Below are positions 27,322 to 35,961 of a stretch of DNA of 64,000 bases, one piece after another. Under the pieces are notes generated by a model. The model was given only the letters and a program-made list of their open reading frames with translations. It was not told where the DNA came from and searched no databases. Position numbers and translations under genes: made by a program. Origin of the DNA: Actinomycetota bacterium. Lineage in GTDB: Bacteria; Actinomycetota; Geothermincolia; Geothermincolales; RBG-13-55-18. Position 1 is the first letter of the stretch, and each line of letters begins with the position of its first letter. The stretch is from NCBI GenBank assembly GCA_030019255.1, contig JASEFK010000005.1, forward strand, positions 140,330 through 204,329. The letters are read 5' to 3'.

Positions 27322-28206
27322 TTATAGGCTGGTGAGGTGGCGGGGGGCCAGGTAGACGTCGGCCTTCTCCAGGGCCATATCCACGGCGGCCAGCATCTTC
27401 TCGCGGTCCTCGGGCAGGTGTCCGTAGATGGGCACGTAGTTGGAGACGTGGTCGGAGAGGAACCAGGCGTCCTCCACCTCCAGGCGGTTTAATAGCACCT
27501 GGAGCTCCCGCATCACCGTCTCCCCGGAGGCCTCCCGGAAGCGCCCCTCCTGGGCCTCCTTATAAAGCGGGGTTCCGGGGAGGAGGTACAGGGTGCGGGG
27601 CCGGATGTACTGGGGCTGCATGGCGTTGAGGACCCGGGCGGTGTTCTCGGCATGCTGCCTCCATCGGTCCTCGCCCCCCAGGCCCAGGAGGATGTACACG
27701 GATAATTCTATCCCCGCTTCCCGGACCCTCCGGGCAGCCTCGATCATCTCCCTCGAGGTCACCCCCTTGTGCACCGCGGCCAGGATTTCGTCATCCCCGC
27801 TCTCCAGGCCGAAGTAGATGATGTCCAGGCCCGCCTCCCTCAGCTTGCGCAGGGCCTGCACGGATTTGCCCTTCAAGAAGCGCCCTCCGCCATAGGAGGA
27901 TATACGCTCCACCTCCGGGAAAAGCCTACGGATATAGCGGATGATGTCCGCCAGCTTATCGGAGTTCATGGCCACCGTGTTGCCGTCGGCTAGGAAGACC
28001 GAGCCCACGTGGCGGTAGAAGAGGCGGGCCCTCCGCAGATCGGCCTTGACCTCCTCGGGGTCGCGCACCCTATATTTCTTCATCTTGTACATCCCGCAGA
28101 AGGTGCAGCGGTTGTGCGGGCAGCCCAGGGTAACCTGCACGATGAGGCTGTTCGCCTCGCAGGGTGGACGGAAGAGAGGTTCCTCGTATCGCATCACTTG
28201 GTGCAT
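27322..28206 (-). CDS. radical SAM protein
   Basis: A 294-residue radical S-adenosylmethionine enzyme. The cluster motif is C29-x4-C34-x2-C37 (GCPHNRCTFCGMYK), one residue wider than the classical spacing, which I associate with this uncharacterised subfamily (also RPPxEAxSLIxQVTxGC before it). FGLESGDDEILAAVHKG and ILLGLGGEDRW are the SAM- and barrel-strand motifs seen in the wider family. No accessory domain (B12, TRAM, SPASM) is visible. The frame is open to 28281, but a -10 hexamer lies inside that extension six bases before ATG 28206, so I choose the latter as a leaderless start. The substrate is unknown. Confidence 0.85.
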   Translation of the reverse strand: MHQVMRYEEPLFRPPCEANSLIVQVTLGCPHNRCTFCGMYKMKKYRVRDPEEVKADLRRARLFYRHVGSVFLADGNTVAMNSDKLADIIRYIRRLFPEVERISSYGGGRFLKGKSVQALRKLREAGLDIIYFGLESGDDEILAAVHKGVTSREMIEAARRVREAGIELSVYILLGLGGEDRWRQHAENTARVLNAMQPQYIRPRTLYLLPGTPLYKEAQEGRFREASGETVMRELQVLLNRLEVEDAWFLSDHVSNYVPIYGHLPEDREKMLAAVDMALEKADVYLAPRHLTSL

Positions 28207-28212
28207 ACATTT

Positions 28213-28218
28213 ATTATA
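28213..28218 (-). promoter_or_regulatory. -10 hexamer of leaderless radical SAM gene
   Basis: On the minus strand TATAAT is followed by six bases and then ATG 28206. No ribosome site intervenes. Confidence 0.45.
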
Positions 28219-28337
28219 GCCGGGGACGTCGGCACTGGATGACGGCTGCTCTTCGAGGCTCCGCAGCAGCCCTTCTTCCATGGCCTGAGGGGTGCGTTTC
28301 CGGCACCGTGGGTCGTTTTCTGCCGGTTAAGCGGTTT

Positions 28338-29408
28338 TCACTCCGCGGTTACCTCCACCCGGAAGGTTCCGTCTTCACCGGCATGCCAGTCCACCCGTGC
28401 TCTGGTACCCCGAAGGCTTTCGAACAGTCCCTGGGCCAGGCCCGCCACCACCAGGGGAAGGCAGGCGTTCTCCATGTCCAGAATCATGCCGTCAGCCCCC
28501 AGCTTCAACTCCTGAAGGCCTCCCAGGCCGCGCAGGGCCAGCATGGTTCTCAATTCCTCTCCGGGGTCCTCTCCCGCAATGGAATACAGCCCCTCCCTGG
28601 TCAGTCTCCTCTGGGCCTCCACCACCGCCTCGGATATGGTCTCCCCCAGCTCGCGTTCCAGCTCCCCAAAGATGGCCTCCAGGACGGAGGGGGCGAAGAA
28701 AACCATCCGGCGCCCCGTCTCACGGTGCAGGATAAGCCCCTCCTCCAGGCGCCATTCGTAATCCTCCAGCAGCGTGGGGGCACCACACTTGGAACAGGCC
28801 TCCAGGTGAATGTTCCCCTCCGGGTAGGCGTACTTTCTCATGGTCAGCCTATCCCTGAGCTCCTCCGGGTGGGGAGAGGGGAAGGCGCGGATCTCGTAGG
28901 TTTCCGGCCCCGTTTCCTCGTAGGAGAGCCCCATTTCCCTGCCCACCAGGGCCTCGAAGGCGGCCACCGGGTCCACGCAGCCCAGGGTGATGGAATAGGG
29001 CCGGTGGACCCGAACAAGCAGGTAATCCTGGTCATCGCCCTTCAGGCGCGAATCGAGGACCTCGAACCTGCCGTAGCCGAGGACATGGCCTATACCCACC
29101 ATCCCCTGCACCACTGGGCCTACGTCCAGCTTCCCGCTCCGGATCTGTTCCTTGAGGGCCTCGGGGATGACGCGGTCCATGTAGGCCTTGGCCGCCCGGC
29201 GTCGGGTGTCCATGACGATGCGCTGGATGGGGAATCCCAGGATCCCCTCCACCTCCCGCAGGAGGAATTCCAGGTTCTCGCTCTCGATGAAGACGAGGAT
29301 GTGCCGGGTGTCCCTGCGTTGCACGATGAAGCCGCTGGGATGCCAGAGATGCTCCGAGGTGATATAGGCGGGCACCCCGCATTGCGGACAGGTTTCCATA
29401 CCGTTCAT
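28338..29408 (-). CDS. internally duplicated zinc-ribbon protein of unknown function
   Basis: A 356-residue cytoplasmic protein made of two related halves. Each begins with a CPxCG/CSKCG knuckle (near residues 7 and 213) followed by an aromatic-rich W...G.I..R.T.R..VFF/VFIE strand pattern, then an acidic helix and LGxPI/LGETI with a basic RR about 10-15 residues on (DTRRRAAK; EAQRRLTR). The second half lacks part of the middle of the first. I do not recognise a named family. ATG 29408 is chosen because the upstream extension is poor in composition; AAGGGGG lies five bases before it. It could be cotranscribed with the radical SAM gene 131 bases downstream, although that gene has its own -10. 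Confidence 0.7.
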   Translation of the reverse strand: MNGMETCPQCGVPAYITSEHLWHPSGFIVQRRDTRHILVFIESENLEFLLREVEGILGFPIQRIVMDTRRRAAKAYMDRVIPEALKEQIRSGKLDVGPVVQGMVGIGHVLGYGRFEVLDSRLKGDDQDYLLVRVHRPYSITLGCVDPVAAFEALVGREMGLSYEETGPETYEIRAFPSPHPEELRDRLTMRKYAYPEGNIHLEACSKCGAPTLLEDYEWRLEEGLILHRETGRRMVFFAPSVLEAIFGELERELGETISEAVVEAQRRLTREGLYSIAGEDPGEELRTMLALRGLGGLQELKLGADGMILDMENACLPLVVAGLAQGLFESLRGTRARVDWHAGEDGTFRVEVTAE

Positions 29409-29686
29409 GGAGGCCCCCTTTGCCGAGAACTCCCGTCCCCACGGGCCCTGCCGGACCGGATTCGTAAATTTTTTCGGAAGAAAACCCCGGGAACTGAAGT
29501 CACCGGTTGATTCATGCAGGAACCCGTCCGGTTCGCGCTTCAGTTGCCGCAAGGTCATAACCCCCGAAAAAGATGCCTTGAAACTGCGCATGGCGGTGTT
29601 TTTTAGGAATTGTCGTTCCGGCCCTCAGCCCCGGCCTGTTCCGCCTCGACCGTACAGGTAAAGGGCGGAGGCAGGGATTCGGCGGA

Positions 29687-30277
29687 TCATCCGCGGGAAG
29701 CACGTAACTTCTCTATCTCCTCCACCGAGGCGTCGTGCAGGGCAACGCGGTAGGCGAAGAGCCCCATGCCCGTCGCCAGGAGCTTCTCGCGGACCGGCCC
29801 CTGCAGCTCCTCCAGGGTCACCCACCTGGTCTCCCTTATCTCGTCCTCGTCCAGCTGGCCCAGCTGCCCACCCTCCCAGAGGGCGGTGAAGACCAGGCTT
29901 CTCCAGTCCTCCACCACGGGCCCGCAGGTGAAACGGGCGTGGATATGGAGGATGAAGCGGTCCAGGCTAATATCCAGTCCGGTCTCCTCGCGCGCTTCCC
30001 GGCGGGCGGCCTCCTCCAGGGGCTCGCCAGGATTTGCCGCTCCGGAGGGTGCCCGGTAGGCGCCCTCGGGGAACATGTGCTTGGCGATGGCCGCAAATTC
30101 CCGATACCCGCGGTCACGGAAGATGAAGAGGGTGAGGTCGTGGTTGCGGTCATGTTTTTTGGAGCCCTGAAGCATGTTCATCTCAGGAGGCCTTATCTCG
30201 AAGGAAAGGTGGAGGTGGCGGGGTTTCCCGTACTTCCTCTCCATCTCCCGGATCATCTCGTGGGTCACGTAAGCCAT
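29687..30277 (-). CDS. Nudix hydrolase
   Basis: A 196-residue protein with an exact Nudix box, GX5EX7REUXEEXGU, ending in REAREETGLD, that binds Mg2+ and hydrolyses a nucleoside diphosphate linked to another moiety. The box lies about mid-protein and is preceded by the usual beta strands (FPEGAYRAPSG). The substrate cannot be read from sequence. The start codon lies six bases after a TAAGAT hexamer without a ribosome site, so it is probably leaderless. It is divergent from the cysteine desulfurase gene, with 133 bases between the two starts. Confidence 0.87.
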   Translation of the reverse strand: MAYVTHEMIREMERKYGKPRHLHLSFEIRPPEMNMLQGSKKHDRNHDLTLFIFRDRGYREFAAIAKHMFPEGAYRAPSGAANPGEPLEEAARREAREETGLDISLDRFILHIHARFTCGPVVEDWRSLVFTALWEGGQLGQLDEDEIRETRWVTLEELQGPVREKLLATGMGLFAYRVALHDASVEEIEKLRASRG

Positions 30278-30283
30278 GGCAAC

Positions 30284-30289
30284 ATCTTA
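30284..30289 (-). promoter_or_regulatory. -10 hexamer of leaderless Nudix gene
   Basis: Minus-strand TAAGAT, six bases before the ATG. A weak match (4 of 6), supported mainly by its spacing, which equals that of other leaderless genes here. Confidence 0.3.
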
Positions 30290-30374
30290 AACCCTGGGAG
30301 AGCGGCAAGAAAGGGAACGGGGCCCTGGGGAAAGGCGGATGGAGGGGGAGGGCGCGGAGGCAAGGGGCGCTCCC

Positions 30375-30403
30375 TTCAAAGGTCCCGCCACCGGTTATAT
30401 AAT
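30375..30403 (+). promoter_or_regulatory. promoter of the cysteine desulfurase gene (leaderless)
   Basis: TTCAAA, 17 bases, TATAAT, then seven bases to ATG 30411. The predicted transcription start coincides with the start codon. Confidence 0.55.
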
Positions 30404-30410
30404 CCATTCC

Positions 30411-31565
30411 ATGAGAAGGATATACATGGATCACGCTGCCACCACGCCGCTCCACCCCGCGGTAACCGAGGCCATGCTGCCCTTCCTTCGGGATCGCTTC
30501 GGCAATCCCTCCAGCGTGTACGCGGAGGGGCGGGAGGCCCGCAAGGCGGTGGAGGAAGCGCGGTCCAAGGTGGCCGGGGCCCTGGGAGCGGACCCCTCGG
30601 AGATCGTCTTCACCAGTGGGGGGACGGAGGCCGACAACCTGGCCATAATCGGGGTGGCGCGCGCCCTGCGGGAGAAGGGAGATCACGTCGTCACCACCAC
30701 GGTGGAGCACCATGCCGTGCTCGAGCCCTGCCATTTCCTGGAAAGGGAGGGCTTCCGGGTCACCTATCTCCCCGTGGACGGGATGGGCCTGGTGGACCCC
30801 GACGAGGTGCGCCGGGCGATCACGCCGGGGACCGTACTGGTCTCGGTGATGCATGCCAACAACGAGGTGGGTACCATCCAGCCCGTGGAGGAGATAGCCG
30901 CCCTTTGCCGGGAGGCCGGCGTGTATTTCCACTGCGACGCCGTGCAGACGGTGGGCGCCCTGGAAGTGAACGTGGACCGACTGGGGGTGGACTTGCTCTC
31001 GGTGTCCGCGCACAAGTTATACGGGCCTAAGGGAGTGGGCTGCCTCTACGTGAGGCAGGGGACGGAGATCGAGAGCCTTCTGCTGGGAGGGGGACAGGAG
31101 AAGAGGATGCGTTCGGGCACGGAGAACGTGGCCGGTATCGTGGGCTTCGGGGTGGCCATGGAGCTGGCAGCCGCGGAGTGGCGCCGGCGCTCCGAGCACG
31201 TAAAGCCCTTGCGCGACCGCCTCATAGAGGGAATCCTGGAGAGCATTCCCCGCGTCCGCCTTAACGGCCACCCGGAGAGGCGCCTCCCCAACAACGCCAA
31301 TTTCATATTCGATTTCATCGAGGGGGAAGCCATCTGCCTGCGGCTGGATTTCCTGGGCATCGCCGCCTCCACGGGTTCCGCTTGCAGCTCGGAGCGGGGG
31401 GAGGCCTCCCACGTCCTGCTGGCCCTGGGGATTCCGCCGGAGCGGGCCCACGGCAGCCTGCGCCTCACCCTGGGAAGGGACAACACGGAGGAGGACGTGG
31501 AGTACCTCCTGGAAAACCTTCCCAAGGTGGTCGAGGACCTGCGGGCCATGTCCCCTCTGGCCTGA
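30411..31565 (+). CDS. iscS: cysteine desulfurase (NifS/IscS family)
   Basis: A 384-residue PLP enzyme that releases sulfur from cysteine as an enzyme persulfide for Fe-S cluster and thiolation pathways. The PLP lysine is K202 in SAHKLYGPKG and the persulfide cysteine is C325 in GSACSS, in the longer mobile loop of group I enzymes. HHAV and DAVQ are the usual PLP-contact motifs. There is no iscU or mnmA next to it; the TtuA-like thiolase at 51014 is a possible client. A frame extension upstream of ATG 30411 is discounted because the promoter lies there. Confidence 0.93.
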   Translation: MRRIYMDHAATTPLHPAVTEAMLPFLRDRFGNPSSVYAEGREARKAVEEARSKVAGALGADPSEIVFTSGGTEADNLAIIGVARALREKGDHVVTTTVEHHAVLEPCHFLEREGFRVTYLPVDGMGLVDPDEVRRAITPGTVLVSVMHANNEVGTIQPVEEIAALCREAGVYFHCDAVQTVGALEVNVDRLGVDLLSVSAHKLYGPKGVGCLYVRQGTEIESLLLGGGQEKRMRSGTENVAGIVGFGVAMELAAAEWRRRSEHVKPLRDRLIEGILESIPRVRLNGHPERRLPNNANFIFDFIEGEAICLRLDFLGIAASTGSACSSERGEASHVLLALGIPPERAHGSLRLTLGRDNTEEDVEYLLENLPKVVEDLRAMSPLA

Positions 31566-31653
31566 GGCGGAAAGTCCCACTGGGCGCCGGCTCCACTCGT
31601 CCAATCGCTTCGGTCTTATCCAAGGCAGGGCCGCGGAGACGTTCCTTCCAACC

Positions 31654-32061
31654 TCAGCGTCGGCCCCTCCTGTCCAGCCGCTTCAGGCGGTAGAGGGCTT
31701 CCCGGCTTTCCGGGTTCAGGGCCAGGGCGCGGCGGTAATCCTCCCGCGCCGAGGCGAAATCCCCCTCGTCGTAATGGAGGTCTCCCCTGAAGATGTAGGT
31801 GACCGCGGAACGCGGCTCCAGGGCTATGGCCCGGTTGAAGTCCTGCCTGGCCTTCTCCCGTTCTCCTTTGCAGTGATAAAGCTTGCCCCGGTTTAAATAG
31901 CAGAGGAAGAGGTTGGGATCGAACTCGAGCACCTTGGTGTATTCTTCGATGGCCGCGTCTATCCTCCCCTCGGCCGCGTGGATGGAGGCCATGCTCAACC
32001 GGGTGATGGCCAGGCCGGCGTTGAAGAGCTCTATGTCGAAGAGGTCGTAGTCCTCGTCCAT
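31654..32061 (-). CDS. tetratricopeptide repeat protein
   Basis: A 135-residue protein with three TPR-like helix pairs: GRIDAAIEEYTKVLEFDP, GEREKARQDFNRAIALEP and GDFASAREDYRRALALNP, each with the small/aromatic pattern of the repeat. Such modules mediate protein-protein contacts. GGGAG lies eight bases before the ATG. It converges with the cysteine desulfurase gene and has no obvious operon partner. Confidence 0.85.
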   Translation of the reverse strand: MDEDYDLFDIELFNAGLAITRLSMASIHAAEGRIDAAIEEYTKVLEFDPNLFLCYLNRGKLYHCKGEREKARQDFNRAIALEPRSAVTYIFRGDLHYDEGDFASAREDYRRALALNPESREALYRLKRLDRRGRR

Positions 32062-32305
32062 CTTGCGTCTCCCGCCTCATTCGTGCTCCGCTGATTCCAG
32101 TATAAATACCCCTCCGGGGCAAGAAAAGCGGCCGCGTGGCATCGTAACGCCGGAGTCCCGGCGAGCCCCGGCGGGAGGACCCCGCGGCAGAAAATGGTAG
32201 AAAAGAAGGCGGCGCGTCCCGTTGTGCCGGGTTACAGCCTCGTTCCATCCACGTTTCCCGGGTTTTGTCTTCCCTCAGGGGGGACTGATGAGCGTAACCA
32301 GGGCA

Positions 32306-32314
32306 TGTTATAAT
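32306..32314 (+). promoter_or_regulatory. extended -10 element for the acyl-CoA ligase gene
   Basis: TGT followed by TATAAT, with a leader of about 140 bases. Confidence 0.45.
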
Positions 32315-32461
32315 TTCCTCGCTTCGGAGGGACAGAGCACGGTGAAAGGCTTGCTCGGGAAAACGGATCGAAGGGGGTGATGTTCCGGAAAGCGTTCATG
32401 GCCCACCGACCTTGCGGCGTCTTACATGCTAGCCCATGGAAGCAGGGAAGGAGGAAAAGGG

Positions 32462-34054
32462 ATGGATGAACGTCAGAGGCTGGAGTACAACCTCATGCGC
32501 CGCATGAACATTGGGGACATCCCCAAGCGCACCGCGGCCCGGTGTCCGGACAGGGTAGCCCTGGTGTACCAGGACCGCAAGATCACCTTCCGGGAGCTCA
32601 ACGAGAACTGCTGCCGTATGGCCCACGTCTTCGAGCAGCTGGGAGCCCGTAAGGGGGACCGCATCACCTTCATGACCCACAACTGCCCGCAGTACATCTA
32701 TTCCTGGCTGGGAGCCTGCAAGCTGGGGTGCATAATCAATCCTCTCAACTTCATGCTCAAGCCCCACGAAATCGAGTACATCGTCAATGACGCCGAGTCC
32801 CGGCTATTCTTCGCGGAGGACATCTTGATGCCCCAGGTCCAGGCGGCGGCGCCAAACCTGAAAACGGTGGAAAAATACGGTGTCATACACATCAATGCTC
32901 CCGACACGGAGATACCCGAGGGCTGGGTAAGCCTGGACCGGCTCTTCGAGGAGATGGAGGACACCTCCGAGCCGCTGGTGGAGACGGACGACGAGGACAT
33001 GTGCTCCCTCATGTACACCAGCGGCACGGAGTCCCTGCCCAAAGGGGTCATGAACACCCACCGGAACTTCTTCCACACCCTCATGAGCGGGCTGATCGAC
33101 CTGAACATCAAGAAGGACGACGTGGCGCTGCTCTCCATCCCCCTCTACCACGTGGCCGGGAAGTACCTGCTCCTCGAGTTCATCAACGTGGGGGCCAAGC
33201 TGGTCCTGGAATATGCGCCCAACCCGGTGGAGATCCTCGAGCTCACCCAGCGGGAGAAGGTCACCTACTGGGTCTATCCCCCCACCCTTTACCAGGTCCT
33301 TCCTTCCATGCCCGATTTCGACAAGTACGACCTCTCCTCGCTCAAGAAGTTCATCTCCTTCGGGGCGGTCATGCCCGTACCCCTGCTGCGGCAGTGGAAG
33401 GAGATGTTCCCCGACTCGGAGTGGAGGAACTACTACGGGCAGACGGAGTCCACTCCCCTGGGTTCCACCCTCCAGCCCGAGGACTTCGAGGCCAAGATCG
33501 ACTCCATCGGCACCCCCCATACGGGAGTGGAGATCAAGATTTTCGATGATAATGACAATGAGGTCCCCGTGGGCGAGGTGGGGGAGATAGTCATGCGCAG
33601 CCCTTCGGTGATGAAGGGGTACTACAAGATGGAGGAGAAGACCGCCGAGACCTTGCGGGGAGGATGGCTGCATACCGGCGACCTGGGCCGCTTCGACGAG
33701 GACGGCTTCCTCTACTTCGTGGACCGCAAGAAGGACATGATCAAGTCCGGTGGGGAGAACGTGTCCTCCAAGGAGGTGGAGGATACCATCATCGCCCATG
33801 AGAAGGTCATGCAGGTGGCGGTCATCGGCCTTCCCGACGAGTATTGGATGGAGGCGGTCACCGCGGTGGTGGTCCCCTATCCCGGGGTGGAGGTCACCGA
33901 GGAGGAGATCATCTCCTACTGCAAGGATAGGCTGGCTGGATACAAGGTCCCCAAGCGGGTCTTCATCATGGCCATGGAGGATCTCCCGGTGCTCCCCAGC
34001 GGCAAGATCCTCAAGCGGGAGCTACGCCGCATGCTCGCGGAGAAGAAGGAATAA
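32462..34054 (+). CDS. AMP-forming acyl-CoA synthetase (fatty-acid CoA ligase-like)
   Basis: A 530-residue adenylate-forming enzyme. The ATP-binding loop is YTSGTESLPKGV, and YYGQTE, GWLHTGDLG and a C-terminal LPSGKILKREL with the catalytic Lys are all present, so the enzyme is complete. It activates a carboxylic acid to an acyl-AMP and transfers it to CoA. Similarity in layout is to medium/long-chain FadD-type ligases; the acid is not predictable. ATG 32462 has AAGGAGG seven bases upstream. It is a single-gene unit with its own promoter and terminator. Confidence 0.9.
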   Translation: MDERQRLEYNLMRRMNIGDIPKRTAARCPDRVALVYQDRKITFRELNENCCRMAHVFEQLGARKGDRITFMTHNCPQYIYSWLGACKLGCIINPLNFMLKPHEIEYIVNDAESRLFFAEDILMPQVQAAAPNLKTVEKYGVIHINAPDTEIPEGWVSLDRLFEEMEDTSEPLVETDDEDMCSLMYTSGTESLPKGVMNTHRNFFHTLMSGLIDLNIKKDDVALLSIPLYHVAGKYLLLEFINVGAKLVLEYAPNPVEILELTQREKVTYWVYPPTLYQVLPSMPDFDKYDLSSLKKFISFGAVMPVPLLRQWKEMFPDSEWRNYYGQTESTPLGSTLQPEDFEAKIDSIGTPHTGVEIKIFDDNDNEVPVGEVGEIVMRSPSVMKGYYKMEEKTAETLRGGWLHTGDLGRFDEDGFLYFVDRKKDMIKSGGENVSSKEVEDTIIAHEKVMQVAVIGLPDEYWMEAVTAVVVPYPGVEVTEEEIISYCKDRLAGYKVPKRVFIMAMEDLPVLPSGKILKRELRRMLAEKKE

Positions 34055-34091
34055 GAGCCTTCCTTTCTCCGGTGTACGTGATGGTGGAAGC

Positions 34092-34117
34092 GGCCGGGAC
34101 CGCGCGTCCCGGCCTTT
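34092..34117 (+). terminator. intrinsic terminator after the acyl-CoA ligase gene
   Basis: GGCCGGGAC and GTCCCGGCC pair over nine bases around a CGCGC loop, followed by TTT. Confidence 0.75.
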
Positions 34118-34212
34118 CAACGTCAATATCGGGGTTTGAAACCCCTCTCGTTCACGCGCCCGCGGTCCTTCACGCGACGCTTCCGGGAGCGGGAACTTGG
34201 CCTTGATGGCTG

Positions 34213-34221
34213 TGCTATAAT
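34213..34221 (+). promoter_or_regulatory. extended -10 element for tRNA-Gly
   Basis: TGC followed by TATAAT, 15 bases before the tRNA 5' end. The -35 is poor, consistent with dependence on the extension. Confidence 0.6.
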
Positions 34222-34236
34222 AATTAAACGGGAAGG

Positions 34237-34312
34237 GCGGGTCTAGCTCAGTTGGCAGAGCGCGAGCTTCCCAAGCTCGAGGCCGCGGGTTCGATCCCCG
34301 TGACCCGCTCCA
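34237..34312 (+). tRNA. tRNA-Gly (anticodon CCC)
   Basis: A full cloverleaf: acceptor GCGGGTC with GACCCGC, D-arm GCTC/GAGC, anticodon stem CGAGC/GCTCG with loop TTCCCAA (anticodon CCC), T-arm GCGGG-TTCGATC-CCCGT. The discriminator is T, as usual for glycine, and the CCA end is encoded (34310-34312). It reads GGG codons, which are common in this GC-rich window. Confidence 0.97.
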
Positions 34313-34320
34313 GGAAGCAA

Positions 34321-34345
34321 GCCGGAGGTGAAAGCCTCCGGCTTT
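34321..34345 (+). terminator. terminator after tRNA-Gly
   Basis: GCCGGAGG and CCTCCGGC pair around TGAAAG, followed by TTT, eight bases after the CCA end. Confidence 0.75.
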
Positions 34346-34565
34346 ACGTACTTCTCCCTTCGGTCGAAAAACTTCCGGTCCTTGGGCGCCTGACGACCAG
34401 TATCCTGTCGGGAGATTCGCGAAGCCGGCGGAGGAAGTGCGACCTTCGTGAAGTCTGTCCTTTAACCTTGGGGAGGGAACGGGTGCCTGACAGGGGCCTG
34501 GGTTCATGTTTTTTCCCGGGAGGGCATGTAAAATCTGGTTGGGCGGATTATCCCGGACGGAGGAT

Positions 34566-35729
34566 ATGGACGGTGCGGGGATGAGGCTGAAGATTCCGGA
34601 GATCTTGAGGACCGATCCGCTGGTAGTGGGTATAGTGGCCACCGATAAAGGGTCGCGGACGCTGGCGGAGGAATTTCTGCCCCATATCCTGACCAGGCTT
34701 AAGGATGATTTCCCCGAGTTTACGTGGAAGCTGGAGCTCGGCTCGAATCTTGCGGTTGCCGGTGAGCTTCTGAGCCCCGTAAAGATATTCGACCTCGCCT
34801 ACCTGGAGATGCTGGAGAGGCGATGGGATTTCTGCGTGGTGGTTACCGGCGGCAGGTTGAACCCCCGGGAGAGCTCGTCGGCTTGGTTGAAGGTCTCCGT
34901 CAACCACTCCTCGGCCGTCATCTCCCTTCACGGACTCCAGCCGTTTTTGGGTGATCGAGAAGCGGCCAAGGTCCTGTTCATCAACCTCTTCCTGGAGGCA
35001 TTGGCCAGGCTGAACGGGGTGCGGAGAGCGGATGTCACGGCCCTGCTGGGCGAGGAAAAGGTGATCGGCTACACTGCGGGGGAAAAGGAGGAGATGTCCA
35101 GGCATCTCAGGGAACTGGCCGGGGCGGTTCCCTGGGAGAAGCTGGGGGAGATATCCAGGCTGGCCTGGTACCTGAGGGTCATGTTCAGGCATCCCGTATG
35201 GGTAGCCCGGGCGGTGATATCCCTTCGTCCATGGGCCATGGTCTACCGTTCCACCCGGCTGCTTTTCGCCTCCCTAGCCGCCACCATCCTTTCCCTGGCC
35301 ACCATGGAGTTCTGGGACCTGGGGGTGGGTCAGAGCATCTGGAGGACGGCCCTGCTGGCCACCGGCTTGATCCTTCTGGCCACCCTTTTCGTGGTTTGGA
35401 AACATCGCCTGCTGGTCCAGGAGGAAGGGGGAAGAGGCAGCGTTCATGCCGCGGTGTTCGACGTTTCCACCATCCTCAGCATCCTCCTGGGCTTCACTCT
35501 CCTTTTCGTCGCCCTGTTCGCGGTGAACGTCTTCCTCTCCATGGCCATCTTCCCACGGCCCCTGGTGAGCAGGTGGTTGGCCCTGGACACGGAAAAGGTG
35601 CCCTTGTCCGTTTATTTCCGGGTGTCCCTCTTCAGCAGCTGCCTGGCGCTGGCCGTGGGCGCCCTGGGTGCCGGCCTGGAGGACAGCGAGTATTTTCGTT
35701 TCATGCTTTACGGCAGCCGGAAAGGTTGA
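34566..35729 (+). CDS. membrane protein of unknown function with soluble N-terminal domain
   Basis: A 387-residue protein. The first 210 residues look like a soluble alpha/beta domain (LVVGIVATDKGSRTLAEEFL; FCVVVTGGRLNP), followed by four membrane segments at about residues 225-250, 260-280, 300-330 and 350-375. I do not recognise a family. The start is uncertain: ATG 34566 is two bases after GGAGG and ATG 34581 follows GCGGGG. It stands between the tRNA and convergent dehydrogenase genes with no operon partner. Confidence 0.65.
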   Translation: MDGAGMRLKIPEILRTDPLVVGIVATDKGSRTLAEEFLPHILTRLKDDFPEFTWKLELGSNLAVAGELLSPVKIFDLAYLEMLERRWDFCVVVTGGRLNPRESSSAWLKVSVNHSSAVISLHGLQPFLGDREAAKVLFINLFLEALARLNGVRRADVTALLGEEKVIGYTAGEKEEMSRHLRELAGAVPWEKLGEISRLAWYLRVMFRHPVWVARAVISLRPWAMVYRSTRLLFASLAATILSLATMEFWDLGVGQSIWRTALLATGLILLATLFVVWKHRLLVQEEGGRGSVHAAVFDVSTILSILLGFTLLFVALFAVNVFLSMAIFPRPLVSRWLALDTEKVPLSVYFRVSLFSSCLALAVGALGAGLEDSEYFRFMLYGSRKG

Positions 35730-35856
35730 CCCTGGGCTTTTTCGCCGGGATCCGGCATTTAAATTCATGACGGGCGAACCGACGCTTTGCCTCCGTTACG
35801 GGACTTCAACGGGACTTCAGGCAAGGGCTCCGCTCTCGTGGGGCAAGTCCCCGCAC

Positions 35857-35961
35857 GCCCACCATGTCCCTTGGCTTTATCGTGGTCCTCAGATCATGGA
35901 GGCCGGGGCGTAGGTGAAGATGAGGCGCATGCCCACTATGCCCCTCAGCTTTACCGTCGTC
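35857..35961. repeat. direct duplication, 74-bp offset
   Basis: Bases 35857-35887 and 35931-35961 match at 25 of 31 positions (GCCCACYATGYCCCT... type). The second copy reaches into the stop codon of the SDR gene. The rest of the gap 35730-35959 shows nothing else. Confidence 0.65.
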
